Source: Desulfocapsa sp. (lineage in GTDB: Bacteria > Desulfobacterota > Desulfobulbia > Desulfobulbales > Desulfocapsaceae). Taken from it: 64,000 bases of DNA. The notes beneath the pieces are model-generated. The model was not told where the DNA came from, searched no databases, and was given only the letters and a program-made list of their open reading frames with translations. Position numbers and translations under genes: made by a program. Location of the stretch: the NCBI GenBank assembly GCA_030145625.1, contig JAQYVF010000012.1:1-64000 (forward strand). The letters run 5' to 3'. This document shows positions 34,402 to 44,302 of the stretch, piece by piece (position 1 is the first letter of the stretch; every line of letters starts with the position of its first letter).

Positions 34402-34602
34402 TCACTGAAAAAATCCACTGCGCTGAACAAACCAGCAGATCATCAGTCCGGAAGACATAGCAAGCAGGCCGAGCATGCGAAGATGCTCCGACTTCATTTC
34501 ACTGACCTTTTTCAGCCACTCACGCATGGAATCGGGAAATGCCACATAGGGCATGCCTTCCAGTATCAAGACCATTCCCACCAACAGAAATAATATTTTC
34601 AT
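34402..34602 (-). CDS. DUF2065 (YjeT-like) small membrane protein
   Basis: 66 residues from the ATG at 34602: two membrane segments (ILFLLVGMVLILEGMPYVAF and LRMLGLLAMSSGLMICWFV) joined by a short basic-acidic loop, the pattern of the YjeT/DUF2065 family often found near hflKC or purA in other bacteria. The frame extends to 34680 but a GGGA site sits before 34602. Function unknown. It is convergent with the methyltransferase gene; a 7-bp inverted repeat (TAGAGCG) lies between them. Confidence 0.78.
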   Translation of the reverse strand: MKILFLLVGMVLILEGMPYVAFPDSMREWLKKVSEMKSEHLRMLGLLAMSSGLMICWFVQRSGFFQ

Positions 34603-34750
34603 ATCCCTTTTCCCCATCAATCTGTTATTATAGAACAAGAAGTGGAGATAAAGAATTCTTCTGCGCCCCCCCTCTTGCATTTTTACAAAACACTTACTAA
34701 GATGCTATGATTTTTCTAAACCTCTTTCGATCAGCAAATACAATAAAAAA

Positions 34751-35806
34751 ATGAGCTCAGCAAAACAATCAAAATATAGTGAAGCCGGTGTCGACATAGA
34801 CAAAGGCAACAGTTTTGTCGAAGGCATCAAAGATATCGTCAGTTCCACCCATCAGCGTGGAGTTCTTAACGATATCGGGGGGTTTTCCAGCCTCTTTGCC
34901 ATAGACACCAACACCTACAAAAATCCCGTTCTGGTGACATCCACGGACGGTGTCGGCACAAAGCTGGTCATTGCCCAACTTTGCAACAAGCATGATACCA
35001 TAGGCATCGACCTGGTAGCCATGTGCGTTAACGACATCATTGTAGGTGGAGCCAAGCCTCTCTGTTTCCTGGACTATTTTTCAGTCGGCAAACTGGAACT
35101 GGATGTAGCCACTGAAGTGGTTAAAGGTATTGCTGAAGGATGCAGGCAATCTAAATGTTCCTTAGTAGGCGGTGAAACTGCTGAAATGCCAGGACTTTAC
35201 AAAGCCGGAGATTATGATCTCGCCGGATTTGTGGTTGGTATTGGTGATCGCGACAAGATTATCGACGGTTCCGGTATCAAGGTTGGTAATAAAATTATCG
35301 GGTTAAAATCTTCCGGCCTCCATTCCAATGGATTCTCCTTAGTCCGCAAAATATGTTTCCAGGATCATGACCTGAGTGTTGACCAGTACATAGATGAACT
35401 TGGATGTACACTGGGTGAAGAACTGCTCAAGCCCACCAAAATCTATGTTCAATCTGTACTTGGGGTACTCAAACATTATAAACTCAACGGCATGGTTCAC
35501 AACACCGGTGGAGGATTTATTGACAATATCCCCCGGATCCTGCCTAAAGGCTGTAAGGCTGAAATTAACTGCGATCGCTGGCAGCCCCTCCCCATCTTCG
35601 ACTTTCTTGCTACCAAAGGAGAAGTCCCCATAAACGAGATGTATCGCACATTTAATATGGGAATCGGACTCATGGTTATTGTCGATGACACTTCCGTAGG
35701 CGACATTATTCACCACTTCCAAGCCATGGGAGAAGAGGCTGCAATTATCGGAGAAATCACCGCCTATCGTGAAGAAGATGGAGAACAGGTACACCTGAAT
35801 TTTTAA
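34751..35806 (+). CDS. purM: Phosphoribosylformylglycinamidine cyclo-ligase
   Basis: 351 residues, full length for PurM, which closes the imidazole ring to form aminoimidazole ribonucleotide in purine synthesis using ATP. Family motifs: YSEAGVDIDKGNSFV at the N-terminus, TDGVGTKLVIA, GAKPLCFLDYFSVG, GGETAEMPG, LKSSGLHSNGFSLVRK and MVHNTGGGFIDNIPR. A bidirectional terminator follows about 100 bases downstream. Confidence 0.96.
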   Translation: MSSAKQSKYSEAGVDIDKGNSFVEGIKDIVSSTHQRGVLNDIGGFSSLFAIDTNTYKNPVLVTSTDGVGTKLVIAQLCNKHDTIGIDLVAMCVNDIIVGGAKPLCFLDYFSVGKLELDVATEVVKGIAEGCRQSKCSLVGGETAEMPGLYKAGDYDLAGFVVGIGDRDKIIDGSGIKVGNKIIGLKSSGLHSNGFSLVRKICFQDHDLSVDQYIDELGCTLGEELLKPTKIYVQSVLGVLKHYKLNGMVHNTGGGFIDNIPRILPKGCKAEINCDRWQPLPIFDFLATKGEVPINEMYRTFNMGIGLMVIVDDTSVGDIIHHFQAMGEEAAIIGEITAYREEDGEQVHLNF

Positions 35807-35838
35807 CTCGTTAACAAAAGAGTTTTCAAAATCGAGAG

Positions 35839-35898
35839 GTAACTATTCAGTTACAGAGCGATTGTTCGCCAGTTATTAGGCATTAGCTGAATAGTTAC
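35839..35898. repeat. 12-bp inverted repeat downstream of purM
   Basis: GTAACTATTCAG (35839-35850) and CTGAATAGTTAC (35887-35898) are perfect inverted repeats with a 36-base loop, directly in front of the purM/mog terminator. Its role is unclear; it may protect the mRNA end or be a fragment of a dispersed repeat. Confidence 0.55.
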
Positions 35899-35910
35899 AC
35901 CGTGAGAAAC

Positions 35911-35948
35911 AAAAAAGGCGTTTGGTTTAAAACCATACGCCTTTTTTT
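35911..35948. terminator. Bidirectional terminator between purM and mog
   Basis: AAAAAAGGCGT pairs with ACGCCTTTTTTT, with an additional inner stem of TGGTTT and AAACCA. A run of seven T residues follows on the plus strand and six on the minus strand, so it can end both convergent transcripts. Confidence 0.9.
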
Positions 35949-36008
35949 GTTTATAGTATTCCCCTATTACATTTCAAAGTTTTCTTTTCATTTTAAGACT
36001 CGCTGCCC

Positions 36009-36515
36009 TCAAGACCCACAATCACTGGTCCCACCCTGAATTTTATCAAGACCGTGGGCAAGGGCAGGAAGAAGCACCTCTATATTCTCCCTGGCTGCTT
36101 TTTTGCTTCCGGGAAGGTTGATAATCAAGCTCATACCACGAATCCCTGCCATTCCCCTGGAGAGCACTGCATTTGGCGTCTTTTTCAGACTTGCTGCCCG
36201 CATGGCCTCTGCCATGCCGGGGATATCTTTCTCAATAACCTTCAGCATAGCTTCAGGTGTTACATCAGTGGGTGCGACGCCTGTACCGCCCGTGGTGACA
36301 ATAAGATCAATCTTTTCTTCATCCACCCAGGAGATCAATTTTTCTACTATCAGGTCAACCTGGTCCGGAATAATAGCATATGCTTTGGAGGTATACCCCT
36401 GTTGTACCAGGAGCTCTTGAAGAAAGGGACCACTGGTATCTTCCCGTTCCCCGCGAGCCCCTTTATCGCTCATGGTCAGTACCCCAAAGCAAAAACGACT
36501 GGCATCTATATCCAT
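36009..36515 (-). CDS. mog: Molybdopterin adenylyltransferase, MogA/MoaB family
   Basis: 168 residues with the family motifs GVLTMSDKGARGEREDTSGP, TTGGTGVAPTDVTPEA and PGSKKAARENIEVLLPAL. It adenylates molybdopterin before metal insertion. Molybdenum or tungsten enzymes such as formate dehydrogenase and other oxidoreductases are common in this type of anaerobe. The gene starts 14 bases after the EF-G-like gene and is probably co-transcribed with it. Confidence 0.92.
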   Translation of the reverse strand: MDIDASRFCFGVLTMSDKGARGEREDTSGPFLQELLVQQGYTSKAYAIIPDQVDLIVEKLISWVDEEKIDLIVTTGGTGVAPTDVTPEAMLKVIEKDIPGMAEAMRAASLKKTPNAVLSRGMAGIRGMSLIINLPGSKKAARENIEVLLPALAHGLDKIQGGTSDCGS

Positions 36516-36529
36516 AATGCTCCCGATCC

Positions 36530-38590
36530 TTATTCAGCCTGAAAATCGGCTACTATTTTTTCAGCAACCTGGGCCGGAACCTCTTCATAATGAGAAAAAA
36601 CAGTGGTAAAGGTGCCTAACCCTCCGGTCATTGCAGTCAGTTCTGTGGCATAGCGCAGAACCTCTGCCATGGGGACCTGGGCATTGATCACTTCTCGTCC
36701 CTGATCGGCATCCATGCCCATGACTTTACCACGCCTGGAGTTAAGGTCCCCCATAATATCGCCCACATGCTCTTTACCAACCTTTATGGTCATATTCATA
36801 TAGGGCTCCAGAAGGATCAATCCGGCGTCCTGGGTCCCCTTTTTGAAGGCCAGTGATCCGGCAATTTTAAAAGCCATCTCTGACGAGTCAACGGTATGAT
36901 AAGAGCCATCAACCAGAGCAATTTTGATATCTACCATCGGATAGCCGGCCAAAACGCCTTTTTCCATGGCCTCAATGATACCTTTTTCAACAGCGGGACG
37001 ATATTGCTGTGGAATAACGCCACCAACAATCTTGTCCTCAAACTCAAAACCGTCACCATGGGGAAGCGGACTGATTTCAATGGTACAGTCACCAAACTGT
37101 CCTCGCCCACCACTCTGTTTCTTGTGTTTGCCCTGTACCCGGATACTACCCTTGATGGTCTCCTTGTAAGGAACTTTGGGCAGGGAAAGATTCATTTCAA
37201 CGCCGAACTTCCTCTTGATCCTGGAACCGACAACCTCAAGATGTACCTGGCCAACTCCTGAAAGAAGGATTTCCCCAGTCTGCTGCTCTCTGGTGAGTCG
37301 CAGAGTAAGATCCTCATCAAGCATTCTGGTAATGGAAGAAAAGAGTTTCTCTTCATCGCCCTTACTACCGGTTACCGCGTAGGAAATGACCGGTTCCATC
37401 ACGTTAAGATCGTCATAAATGATCGGGGCAGAGGTATCACAGAGGGTGTCCCCGGTGGTGGTTTCTTTGAGTTTAGCAACAGCAACTATCATACCGGGGC
37501 CGGCACTTTCTATAGGTCGCTGTTCCTTGCCTTCCGGAATGAAAAGATGCCCAAATCGCTCATCATTTTCTTTACTGGAGTTATAAAATGAATCACCGGA
37601 TAGCGTTCCTGAATAAATACGAAAAATAGTCAGACGACCGGCATAGGGATCAGCCATCGTTTTAAAGACCCGTGCTGAAAATTTTTCATCAGCCGATGGC
37701 ATTCTTTCCACAAGTTCCCCTGCTGGATCCACGCCGACCATTGCCGGTCTATCTCCAGGAGAAGGAAGAAGATCATTGATTGTATCAAGAAGTGCTGCAG
37801 TTCCATAATTGTTGGTGGCAGCGCCTATGCAAATGGGGACAAGGTTTCCGTCAGAAACACCTTTTTTCAAACCATTTTTCAGATCATCTAAGGAGAGTTC
37901 ACCGTCTTCCAGAAATTTCTCAATCAGCTCATCATCTGTCTCAGCCACATTTTCCATCAGGCTTTCCCGATAGGTAGTGACGCTGTCAGCAAGTTCTTCA
38001 GGTACATCAGTTTCAATTAGGGCCCCACTTCCCTTTTCATCAAAGAGATATGCCTTCCCGCTCATGATATCTACCAATCCACGGAAATTTTCCTCTTCGC
38101 CAATGGGAATATGAAGAACGACTGGATTTAAGGGAAGGGATTCGGCAATCTGGCCAATGGTCCGCTCAAAGTCGGCTCGTTCACGGTCCAGTTTGTTGAT
38201 CATGATAAGGGAAGGCAGAGATTTCTCAGCAATAAAATCAGCAAATTTTATTGTCTGCCCTTTTACTCCAAGAACTGCGCCTATGATGAAAACAGCCGCA
38301 TCAACGACCTGTGTAGCAATAAACGTTTCGTTAATAAAATTATCGTCACCCGGAGTATCCATGAGAAAGACATCATGCTTTTTCCAGGTGTAATTATGAA
38401 AGGAAGTATTTATGGAAACGTTACGATGTATCTCTTCCTCTTCAAAATCGAGTGCCGAACTTCCCTCATCTACCTTACCCAAGCGTTTGATTTTACCGGC
38501 TGTATACAGCATGGCTTCCGCCAAAGAGGTTTTCCCACAACCTCCGTGTCCAATGATCGCTATGTTTCTCAGCTTACTGAAATCCTGCAT
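36530..38590 (-). CDS. Elongation factor G-like GTPase (EF-G2 type)
   Basis: 686 residues with all EF-G domains. The P-loop is GHGGCGKTSLAEAML and the base-recognition motif NKLDRE, unlike GHVDAGKTT and NKMDR of canonical EF-G, which places it with the EF-G-like proteins (FusA2/EF-G2 type) that accompany a canonical fusA elsewhere. The domain IV/V region has GGRGQFGDCTIEI and RRGKVMGMDADQG. Role in translation or ribosome recycling is uncertain. Most of the 337-base gap upstream is non-coding. Confidence 0.93.
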   Translation of the reverse strand: MQDFSKLRNIAIIGHGGCGKTSLAEAMLYTAGKIKRLGKVDEGSSALDFEEEEIHRNVSINTSFHNYTWKKHDVFLMDTPGDDNFINETFIATQVVDAAVFIIGAVLGVKGQTIKFADFIAEKSLPSLIMINKLDRERADFERTIGQIAESLPLNPVVLHIPIGEEENFRGLVDIMSGKAYLFDEKGSGALIETDVPEELADSVTTYRESLMENVAETDDELIEKFLEDGELSLDDLKNGLKKGVSDGNLVPICIGAATNNYGTAALLDTINDLLPSPGDRPAMVGVDPAGELVERMPSADEKFSARVFKTMADPYAGRLTIFRIYSGTLSGDSFYNSSKENDERFGHLFIPEGKEQRPIESAGPGMIVAVAKLKETTTGDTLCDTSAPIIYDDLNVMEPVISYAVTGSKGDEEKLFSSITRMLDEDLTLRLTREQQTGEILLSGVGQVHLEVVGSRIKRKFGVEMNLSLPKVPYKETIKGSIRVQGKHKKQSGGRGQFGDCTIEISPLPHGDGFEFEDKIVGGVIPQQYRPAVEKGIIEAMEKGVLAGYPMVDIKIALVDGSYHTVDSSEMAFKIAGSLAFKKGTQDAGLILLEPYMNMTIKVGKEHVGDIMGDLNSRRGKVMGMDADQGREVINAQVPMAEVLRYATELTAMTGGLGTFTTVFSHYEEVPAQVAEKIVADFQAE

Positions 38591-38927
38591 GCATACCTCC
38601 TTATAGAAAACGGTTGTGCCATACTTTTATCGATACAAACTGCAGATTCATATAAATCAGAGGGACGATTTGCATAATGCTCCTATCTATCGTCGAGCAA
38701 TGAACCATTATTCATATATTCAATAATTCCCCTGAAAGTCAAGCGTGTTCGATAATATACGGAACATTCTCGAGAATCTCGGGAGAAAGAACAGGATGAC
38801 AAAAAAGAAGAGGGGTTTCAGTGGCAAATCCCCACCAAAACCTGTATACTTGACAGGTTCATCTGTTGACTCCACAATATTGGCCTAGTAGAAACTTTCT
38901 TTTTTTGTAATTCTTACCGGATCACCA
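38591..38927. other. Divergent intergenic region with candidate murJ promoter
   Basis: The gap separates the EF-G-like gene from murJ. TTGACA at 38850-38855 and CACAAT at 38873-38878 (17-bp spacing) could be the murJ promoter; the -35 overlaps the right half of an inverted repeat, AACCTGT at 38839-38845 and ACAGGTT at 38853-38859, a possible operator. No gene is seen. Confidence 0.5.
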
Positions 38928-40514
38928 GTGAAGAAAAGAGCTCAGCAGAGTGAAAAAATAGCAAAATCGGCGGGTACCGTCTCCATTGCCGTAATGTGCA
39001 GCCGTGTTCTCGGCCTGGTCAGGGAACAGATCTTTGCTGCAATGTTCGGCGCCGGACTTGCCTACGACGCCTTTGTCGTCGCCTTTCGTGTCCCCAATCT
39101 CCTCCGCGATCTTTTTGCAGAAGGTGCCCTGTCAGCTGCCTTCATCACAGTCTTTACAGACTATGATACCAACAGGACAAAAGAAGAGACTTGGATGCTG
39201 GCCTCCAATGTCCTTGTTTTCTTCGGCATCCTGCTCTCACTGATCAGCCTCTGTATCATCTTTTTTGCTGATCCTCTGGTCAGCCTCTTGGCTCATAACT
39301 TCTCAGAAACTCAAGGAAAAATAGAACTCACCATCCTGCTGTCAAGGATCATGACCCCATTCCTGATCTTTATTTCACTATCTGCAGTGGTCATGGGAAT
39401 TCTCAACTCCAGGGGAAAATTTTTCGTCCCGGCCATAGCCTCTGCCTTTTTTAACCTGGGCTCCATTGTCTGCGGGGTCAGCCTGGCTTTTATCCTCCCC
39501 CGATACGGACACCCTGCAATAGTAGGAATGGCCATCGGAACCCTGCTTGGCGGCTTGTTGCAGCTGGCTGTACAGTTACCCACTCTTACTAAACTCGGTT
39601 TTCGCTTTACCCCTCGCCTGCACTTGAAGGACCCTGGTCTTAAACGTATCATCACCCTGATGATTCCTGCAGTAATCGGTCTCTCCCCAACTCAGATTAA
39701 TATCTTTATCAATACCAGTTTCGCCTCTTCCTGTGCCGAAGGTTCCGTATCCTGGCTAAACTACGCCTTCCGTCTGGTCCAACTTCCCATTGGCCTTTTT
39801 GGAGTAGCACTCTCCATTGCCGCCATGCCTGTTCTTGCCAAACATGCCGCCAAAAAAGATATTTCAGGAATGAAGGAGACCATGGTCTCTTCCCTCACCA
39901 TGGTCTTCAGCCTCACCATTCCAGCAACCCTCGGCCTCATACTTCTCTCGGAACCTGTTATCCGTATTATCTTTGAACGGGGTGCCTTTACAGGCTTTGA
40001 CACCATTGCAACCGCAAATACCCTCACCTTATACGCCATTGGCCTTTTTGCCTATTCAGCAAACAAGATCCTGGTACCCGTTTTCTATGCCCTGGAAGAC
40101 ACTAAATATCCCCTGTTCGCCGCCTTTTTAGCGGTCGGCAGCAATATCCTCATCATCAACCTGACCATCGCCTCCTTTCAGCACCTGGCCATTGCCCTCT
40201 CCACCTCCTGCTCCATGGTGCTTAATTTCATTTTTCTAAGCATAGTTCTTTACTGGAAGATAGGTGGTTTCTCCGTTTCCTATCTGCTCAAGGGACTCAT
40301 CAAGATAGGGATTGCAGGAACGGCAATGACCGCCTTTCTCCTCCTGGGCAGAATTCTCTTAGCAGACTGGCTTAACGGTACCCTTTTCCAGGAATGCTGT
40401 TCGCTCCTCCTCCTGATCATCTCGGCAGCCGGGCTATACGGGCTACTCCTGCATACGCTTAAACTCGAGGAACTCACAGCTCTCACCAGCAAAATGAAAG
40501 CTAAATTCAGCTAA
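38928..40514 (+). CDS. murJ: Lipid II flippase MurJ (MviN)
   Basis: 528 residues with about 14 membrane segments, starting at a GTG. Family motifs: AKSAGTVSIAVMCSRVLGLVREQIFA at the N-terminus in pieces, FRVPNLLRDLFAEGALSAAF, VSWLNYAFRLVQLPIGLFGVALS and RGAFTGFDT. MurJ flips the peptidoglycan precursor lipid II across the inner membrane. A terminator follows at 40681. Confidence 0.96.
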   Translation: MKKRAQQSEKIAKSAGTVSIAVMCSRVLGLVREQIFAAMFGAGLAYDAFVVAFRVPNLLRDLFAEGALSAAFITVFTDYDTNRTKEETWMLASNVLVFFGILLSLISLCIIFFADPLVSLLAHNFSETQGKIELTILLSRIMTPFLIFISLSAVVMGILNSRGKFFVPAIASAFFNLGSIVCGVSLAFILPRYGHPAIVGMAIGTLLGGLLQLAVQLPTLTKLGFRFTPRLHLKDPGLKRIITLMIPAVIGLSPTQINIFINTSFASSCAEGSVSWLNYAFRLVQLPIGLFGVALSIAAMPVLAKHAAKKDISGMKETMVSSLTMVFSLTIPATLGLILLSEPVIRIIFERGAFTGFDTIATANTLTLYAIGLFAYSANKILVPVFYALEDTKYPLFAAFLAVGSNILIINLTIASFQHLAIALSTSCSMVLNFIFLSIVLYWKIGGFSVSYLLKGLIKIGIAGTAMTAFLLLGRILLADWLNGTLFQECCSLLLLIISAAGLYGLLLHTLKLEELTALTSKMKAKFS

Positions 40515-40680
40515 CAGATAGATACCGTCGACACTATCATGATTTATAGACTGGAAAGATGTGAATGAAAGAAAGGGAGCGTTACTCAAAGAACAGATTC
40601 GTCCACGAACAGGACTTTATGCAGCCCACTTGTCTGGTTGATTAGTGCAGGGAAAAGATTACCCGCGGCTGAAGTCGATC

Positions 40681-40713
40681 CAAGAATCAGAGAACCGCTG
40701 ATTCTTGTTTTTT
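40681..40713 (+). terminator. Rho-independent terminator after murJ
   Basis: CAAGAATCAG and CTGATTCTTG form a perfect 10-bp stem around a 7-base loop, followed by six T residues. It ends murJ; the convergent gene's stop lies two bases beyond. Confidence 0.92.
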
Positions 40714-40714
40714 A

Positions 40715-41761
40715 TCAATAATTACGATCAACCGCGTCAAAGAACAAGGCAGCCCTGTCGGATGCTTCTTCCAGGGAACTGCTATTCTGTACTGCTGATG
40801 CAAGATGATGCCCGAAACAAAAGTTTTGCGCATAATAAGCGGTAAATTGTTTCAAGCGTCCCAGCCTCCTTTCCGGCCGGAAACGTTCACGTAACAGAGC
40901 AATAAAACGAAAATAAATTACTCGCTTCGACGGCCCAGTATCAATATCGGCCCCGTAGAGCGAGCGGGCAATATCAGCAAAAAGCCAAGGTTTGCGCACC
41001 GCCCCCCTTCCTATCATAAGCCCATCGGCAGCGGACTGCTCAAGACACTTACGGGCATCCTCAACCGTAAAGATACCGCCGTTAGCAATTACCGGTACCC
41101 CCACTGCAGCTTTCACCTTCCCAATCCAGTCCCAACGCGCCTTTCTGCAGAATTTCTCCCCTTGCAGACGTCCATGTACCGTGAGCAGATCAATCCCCTC
41201 ACCTTCCAACATTTTGCAAAAAGAGAGTAACTCTTTTTCATCCAATTTTTTGCCTAGACGAATTTTTGCACTGATAGGGAGAGTGGTTGCCTTCCTCAAA
41301 CACGCTACGGTCCTCTGAATAACATTTTTTGGCATATAGGCTCCTGCCCCCTGCTTACGTAATGCAGGAGCAGGACAGCCAAGATTCAGGTCTATCCCCT
41401 GAGCATTGAGAGACTGGAGACGGTCGATGGCCGGAAGAATATCCTGCCCGGGAACTACAAAAATTTGATAGAAGAAAGGAGATTCAGCAGCTGTTCGACA
41501 GAGCAAGGGGGAAACGGTCTCGTTTTCGATGGGTAATCTGGTCACTGACAACATTTCACTGAAGAACAGTCCTACTCCTCCCAATTCAAGGATCAGGAGA
41601 CGTAATGCACTGTGCGAGAGCCCAACCATCGGAGCCAATGCCAGTGGAGGAGTGCAGTTCAATATATTCCCGGTTGTATCTTTACCGATAAGCAGTGACG
41701 GTACCGAAAGAACACTTCTCTTTTTATCCTCCAGTGGAGAAAAGACCTCTGTTGCAGACAT
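40715..41761 (-). CDS. tRNA-dihydrouridine synthase (Dus family)
   Basis: 348 residues with the FMN-binding TIM barrel of Dus enzymes: ALAPMVGLSHSALRLL, DLNLGCPAPALRKQGAGAYM with the catalytic Cys, ISAKIRLG, LTVHGRLQGEKF, VIANGGIFTVEDARK and GLMIGRGAVRKPWLF. It reduces uridines in tRNA. Whether it is DusA, B or C type is not decided here. Its start overlaps the stop of the HEAT/PilZ gene (TGATG), indicating coupling. Confidence 0.92.
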   Translation of the reverse strand: MSATEVFSPLEDKKRSVLSVPSLLIGKDTTGNILNCTPPLALAPMVGLSHSALRLLILELGGVGLFFSEMLSVTRLPIENETVSPLLCRTAAESPFFYQIFVVPGQDILPAIDRLQSLNAQGIDLNLGCPAPALRKQGAGAYMPKNVIQRTVACLRKATTLPISAKIRLGKKLDEKELLSFCKMLEGEGIDLLTVHGRLQGEKFCRKARWDWIGKVKAAVGVPVIANGGIFTVEDARKCLEQSAADGLMIGRGAVRKPWLFADIARSLYGADIDTGPSKRVIYFRFIALLRERFRPERRLGRLKQFTAYYAQNFCFGHHLASAVQNSSSLEEASDRAALFFDAVDRNY

Positions 41762-44142
41762 CAGGACTTATCTTTGTACATGCGTACAACCTGTTTTATC
41801 GTACCGCTATCTATAATGTCCTTAAACTGGACGTGAACTGAATAATCACTCTCAACATATTGCTGAAAACGAACTGCAACGATATGCCCAAAACAGTTTA
41901 CAACATCTCCCTGGTCAAGGGTGATACTCGTCCTGATCTTCCTCCCGAGTAGGAGTCTGGCATTTTCCTTACGAGAAATACGAATAAAAAATGAAAGTCC
42001 ACCTGTGGAAATATCTGCAAGTTCTCCCTTAAAACTACGTTTCCCTGGATTACCATACTCATCAAGCAAGGTATGCTTCACAAGCAATGACAGAGGATAT
42101 CGTGCTGCCTGCCTGCGATCCTCTCCTGACATCTTTATCAATTCCGGCACAGTATCCAATCGAGTACAGTAATCGTGCAGACAGGATTCCAAACCTGGAA
42201 ACTGTTCCAGCAATTCAAGAAATTTTTCCCTTTCCAATACATGCACCTGGGTCTTCGTGAGTGCCGTCAGGGTTACAGTCCAAACAGATACGTTAAAAAA
42301 TGGAGAGGCGCCAATGATTTCACCCGGGTTTATTCTTTTGAGAAAGATTTCATCCCTTCCCCGCCTGCAGGAGAGTCTGACCTGGCCTGTATTAATAAAA
42401 TAAAGACTGGATTGTGCCATTCCCTGCTCAACGATGATATCATCTGGTGAATAGTTTTTCTCTTGGAAGATATAATAGAGGGCATTAAACTCCTCAGTTG
42501 TCAGAGCATCATACAGATCTTGCCAGATACTGAGGTGCTGACTGGAAATTGCGGAAGAACGCTCTTCTTCAATCAACTCTCCCGCTCTTATTACCTCTGT
42601 CAAAGCATTGGGATCGACCTCTAATATTCTATCCCTTAACATTTCAGCACTGTCAAAATCCTTCTCTTTGGCCGCCTCTATACTTTTTTCGTAGAGTAAA
42701 AGGCTGGCTTCGCTGACCTGTCCCTTGCCGAGTAGGATAGTGACCTCTTCATTTACTCGCTGCAGATTTCTTTTTGCAAGATCTCTGCTGACAGGTTCGT
42801 TGTCAAAAGAGACTACCTCCTCCATTTCCTCCTCAACCACCTCTAGCTGCTCTTCGACTTCATCCATCCCAAAACGGGGATTAAGGATATGTAAGGTTTG
42901 CCTGGCCACCTCAACAACCGAATCTGAGCTGGGGTCATAAAGGTCTTTACGCTCTTCAATGAGCATATTGAGAAGATTGACGGACCTGATAGAATTGCTT
43001 AAACGAAGATTGACAATAATCTTTTTCAGCAGCTCATCACGTATATGTGGAGCAAAAGAATCGCGACTGGCAAAAAGATCAAGAAAGACTTCAGAGGTGT
43101 CCCCACCGCCCAATTGACCCAGTTGAACAACAAGCTGTCCTTTCAACTCATCACTTACAAGGGGTAGCGCAGCGAGGAGATAGTCTTTCTTATTTTCACC
43201 GGCCACCTCCCGAATACAGTCAATAACCTGCTGCTGTACACGAATATCCTTATGTTCAAGGCAGGGCATGACCAGAGGAATTAATTCCGGATCATTCATT
43301 GCCGAAATCATAAGAATAATATTGCGAATGCCATACCAGGGAAGTTCTTTTTTCAAATACTCTTTCAGAACAGATACAGCCACATATCCGGTTGCAGGAA
43401 CAAGACCGATTAATCGAAATCGATCTTCCTTTTCTTGGCAGGAAAGTAAATGCTCCAAAAGGTGCATTGCAGCCTTACGGCCAAGGTGGATTAAAATTTT
43501 CTCCGCATTTTCTCGACGTTCCCCTCTTCCACGCAGGCAGACCAGGGTCAATTCCTCAAGAATATAATCAGCAGCCATTGCCTCCTGAGCCCTGCTCACC
43601 ACGCTTCTGATGGCATTGCTCTTATTCAAACGTCCAGATTGAATCTGGTAAAAAGTCTCTAGAAGATAATCACACTCTTTCCATCGCCCCTCCTGCAACA
43701 TTCTGATACCATTTTCCTGTAATTGGCGACAAACAGTGTTACAGGAGGAGAGGAAGGTGCTTTCGACGCGAAGCCAGCGAACAAGAATTTTAGTTACCTC
43801 ATCCATAAGACCGCACTGATCAGTATGAAAGAGCAATTCTGAACAAAGACTAAGGGCCATGACGGCTCGTTCACGAAGCTCAGGTTTCTCACTACAGGCA
43901 GATTCGCCGAGTTTATCAAAAAGCAGTTTCACATGATCGCGATCATTTGCTCGACAGAGTTCCTCGATAATTTGGGGAAGTTTTTCCAGAAACTCATTAT
44001 TCAGCAGCACCATACTCTGTCCCTGTTCAAGATCAGAGATAAGTTTGGATAACCGACGCTGAACCCTGATTTTTTCCTGCTGTTTCAACAGAGATTTGGC
44101 TTTCTCTTGGGCAGCTTTTTGTTTTTTTTTGTTAATTTCCAT
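41761..44142 (-). CDS. HEAT-repeat protein with cyclic-nucleotide-binding and PilZ domains
   Basis: About 793 residues from the ATG at 44142 (MEINKKKQKAAQEKAKS). A coiled coil and a long helical HEAT-like repeat region (about 30-430) are followed by a cyclic-nucleotide-binding domain at about 540-655 (FQEKNYSPDDIIVEQGMAQS, GQVRLSCRRGRD, ALTKTQVHVLEREKFLELL) and a C-terminal PilZ domain (RRQAARYPLSLLVKH; DISTGGLSF), which binds c-di-GMP in other proteins. The combination suggests integration of two second messengers on a protein scaffold. A REC-GAF-cyclase gene lies about 4 kb away (48153). The frame extends to 44184 but without family support. Confidence 0.85.
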   Translation of the reverse strand: MEINKKKQKAAQEKAKSLLKQQEKIRVQRRLSKLISDLEQGQSMVLLNNEFLEKLPQIIEELCRANDRDHVKLLFDKLGESACSEKPELRERAVMALSLCSELLFHTDQCGLMDEVTKILVRWLRVESTFLSSCNTVCRQLQENGIRMLQEGRWKECDYLLETFYQIQSGRLNKSNAIRSVVSRAQEAMAADYILEELTLVCLRGRGERRENAEKILIHLGRKAAMHLLEHLLSCQEKEDRFRLIGLVPATGYVAVSVLKEYLKKELPWYGIRNIILMISAMNDPELIPLVMPCLEHKDIRVQQQVIDCIREVAGENKKDYLLAALPLVSDELKGQLVVQLGQLGGGDTSEVFLDLFASRDSFAPHIRDELLKKIIVNLRLSNSIRSVNLLNMLIEERKDLYDPSSDSVVEVARQTLHILNPRFGMDEVEEQLEVVEEEMEEVVSFDNEPVSRDLAKRNLQRVNEEVTILLGKGQVSEASLLLYEKSIEAAKEKDFDSAEMLRDRILEVDPNALTEVIRAGELIEEERSSAISSQHLSIWQDLYDALTTEEFNALYYIFQEKNYSPDDIIVEQGMAQSSLYFINTGQVRLSCRRGRDEIFLKRINPGEIIGASPFFNVSVWTVTLTALTKTQVHVLEREKFLELLEQFPGLESCLHDYCTRLDTVPELIKMSGEDRRQAARYPLSLLVKHTLLDEYGNPGKRSFKGELADISTGGLSFFIRISRKENARLLLGRKIRTSITLDQGDVVNCFGHIVAVRFQQYVESDYSVHVQFKDIIDSGTIKQVVRMYKDKS

Positions 44143-44302
44143 AAGTACGAACAGATCCAAGGCAAACAACAATTCAATGACCAACCATTTCGAAACAGAT
44201 TCTCAACAAAAAAAATGAGGGAAAACCTATTTTCAGATGAATTAACTAATCGTTATTATCAGTGTATCTTGCAAGAAAATAAAGAAAAAAAGAAGTCAAC
44301 TC

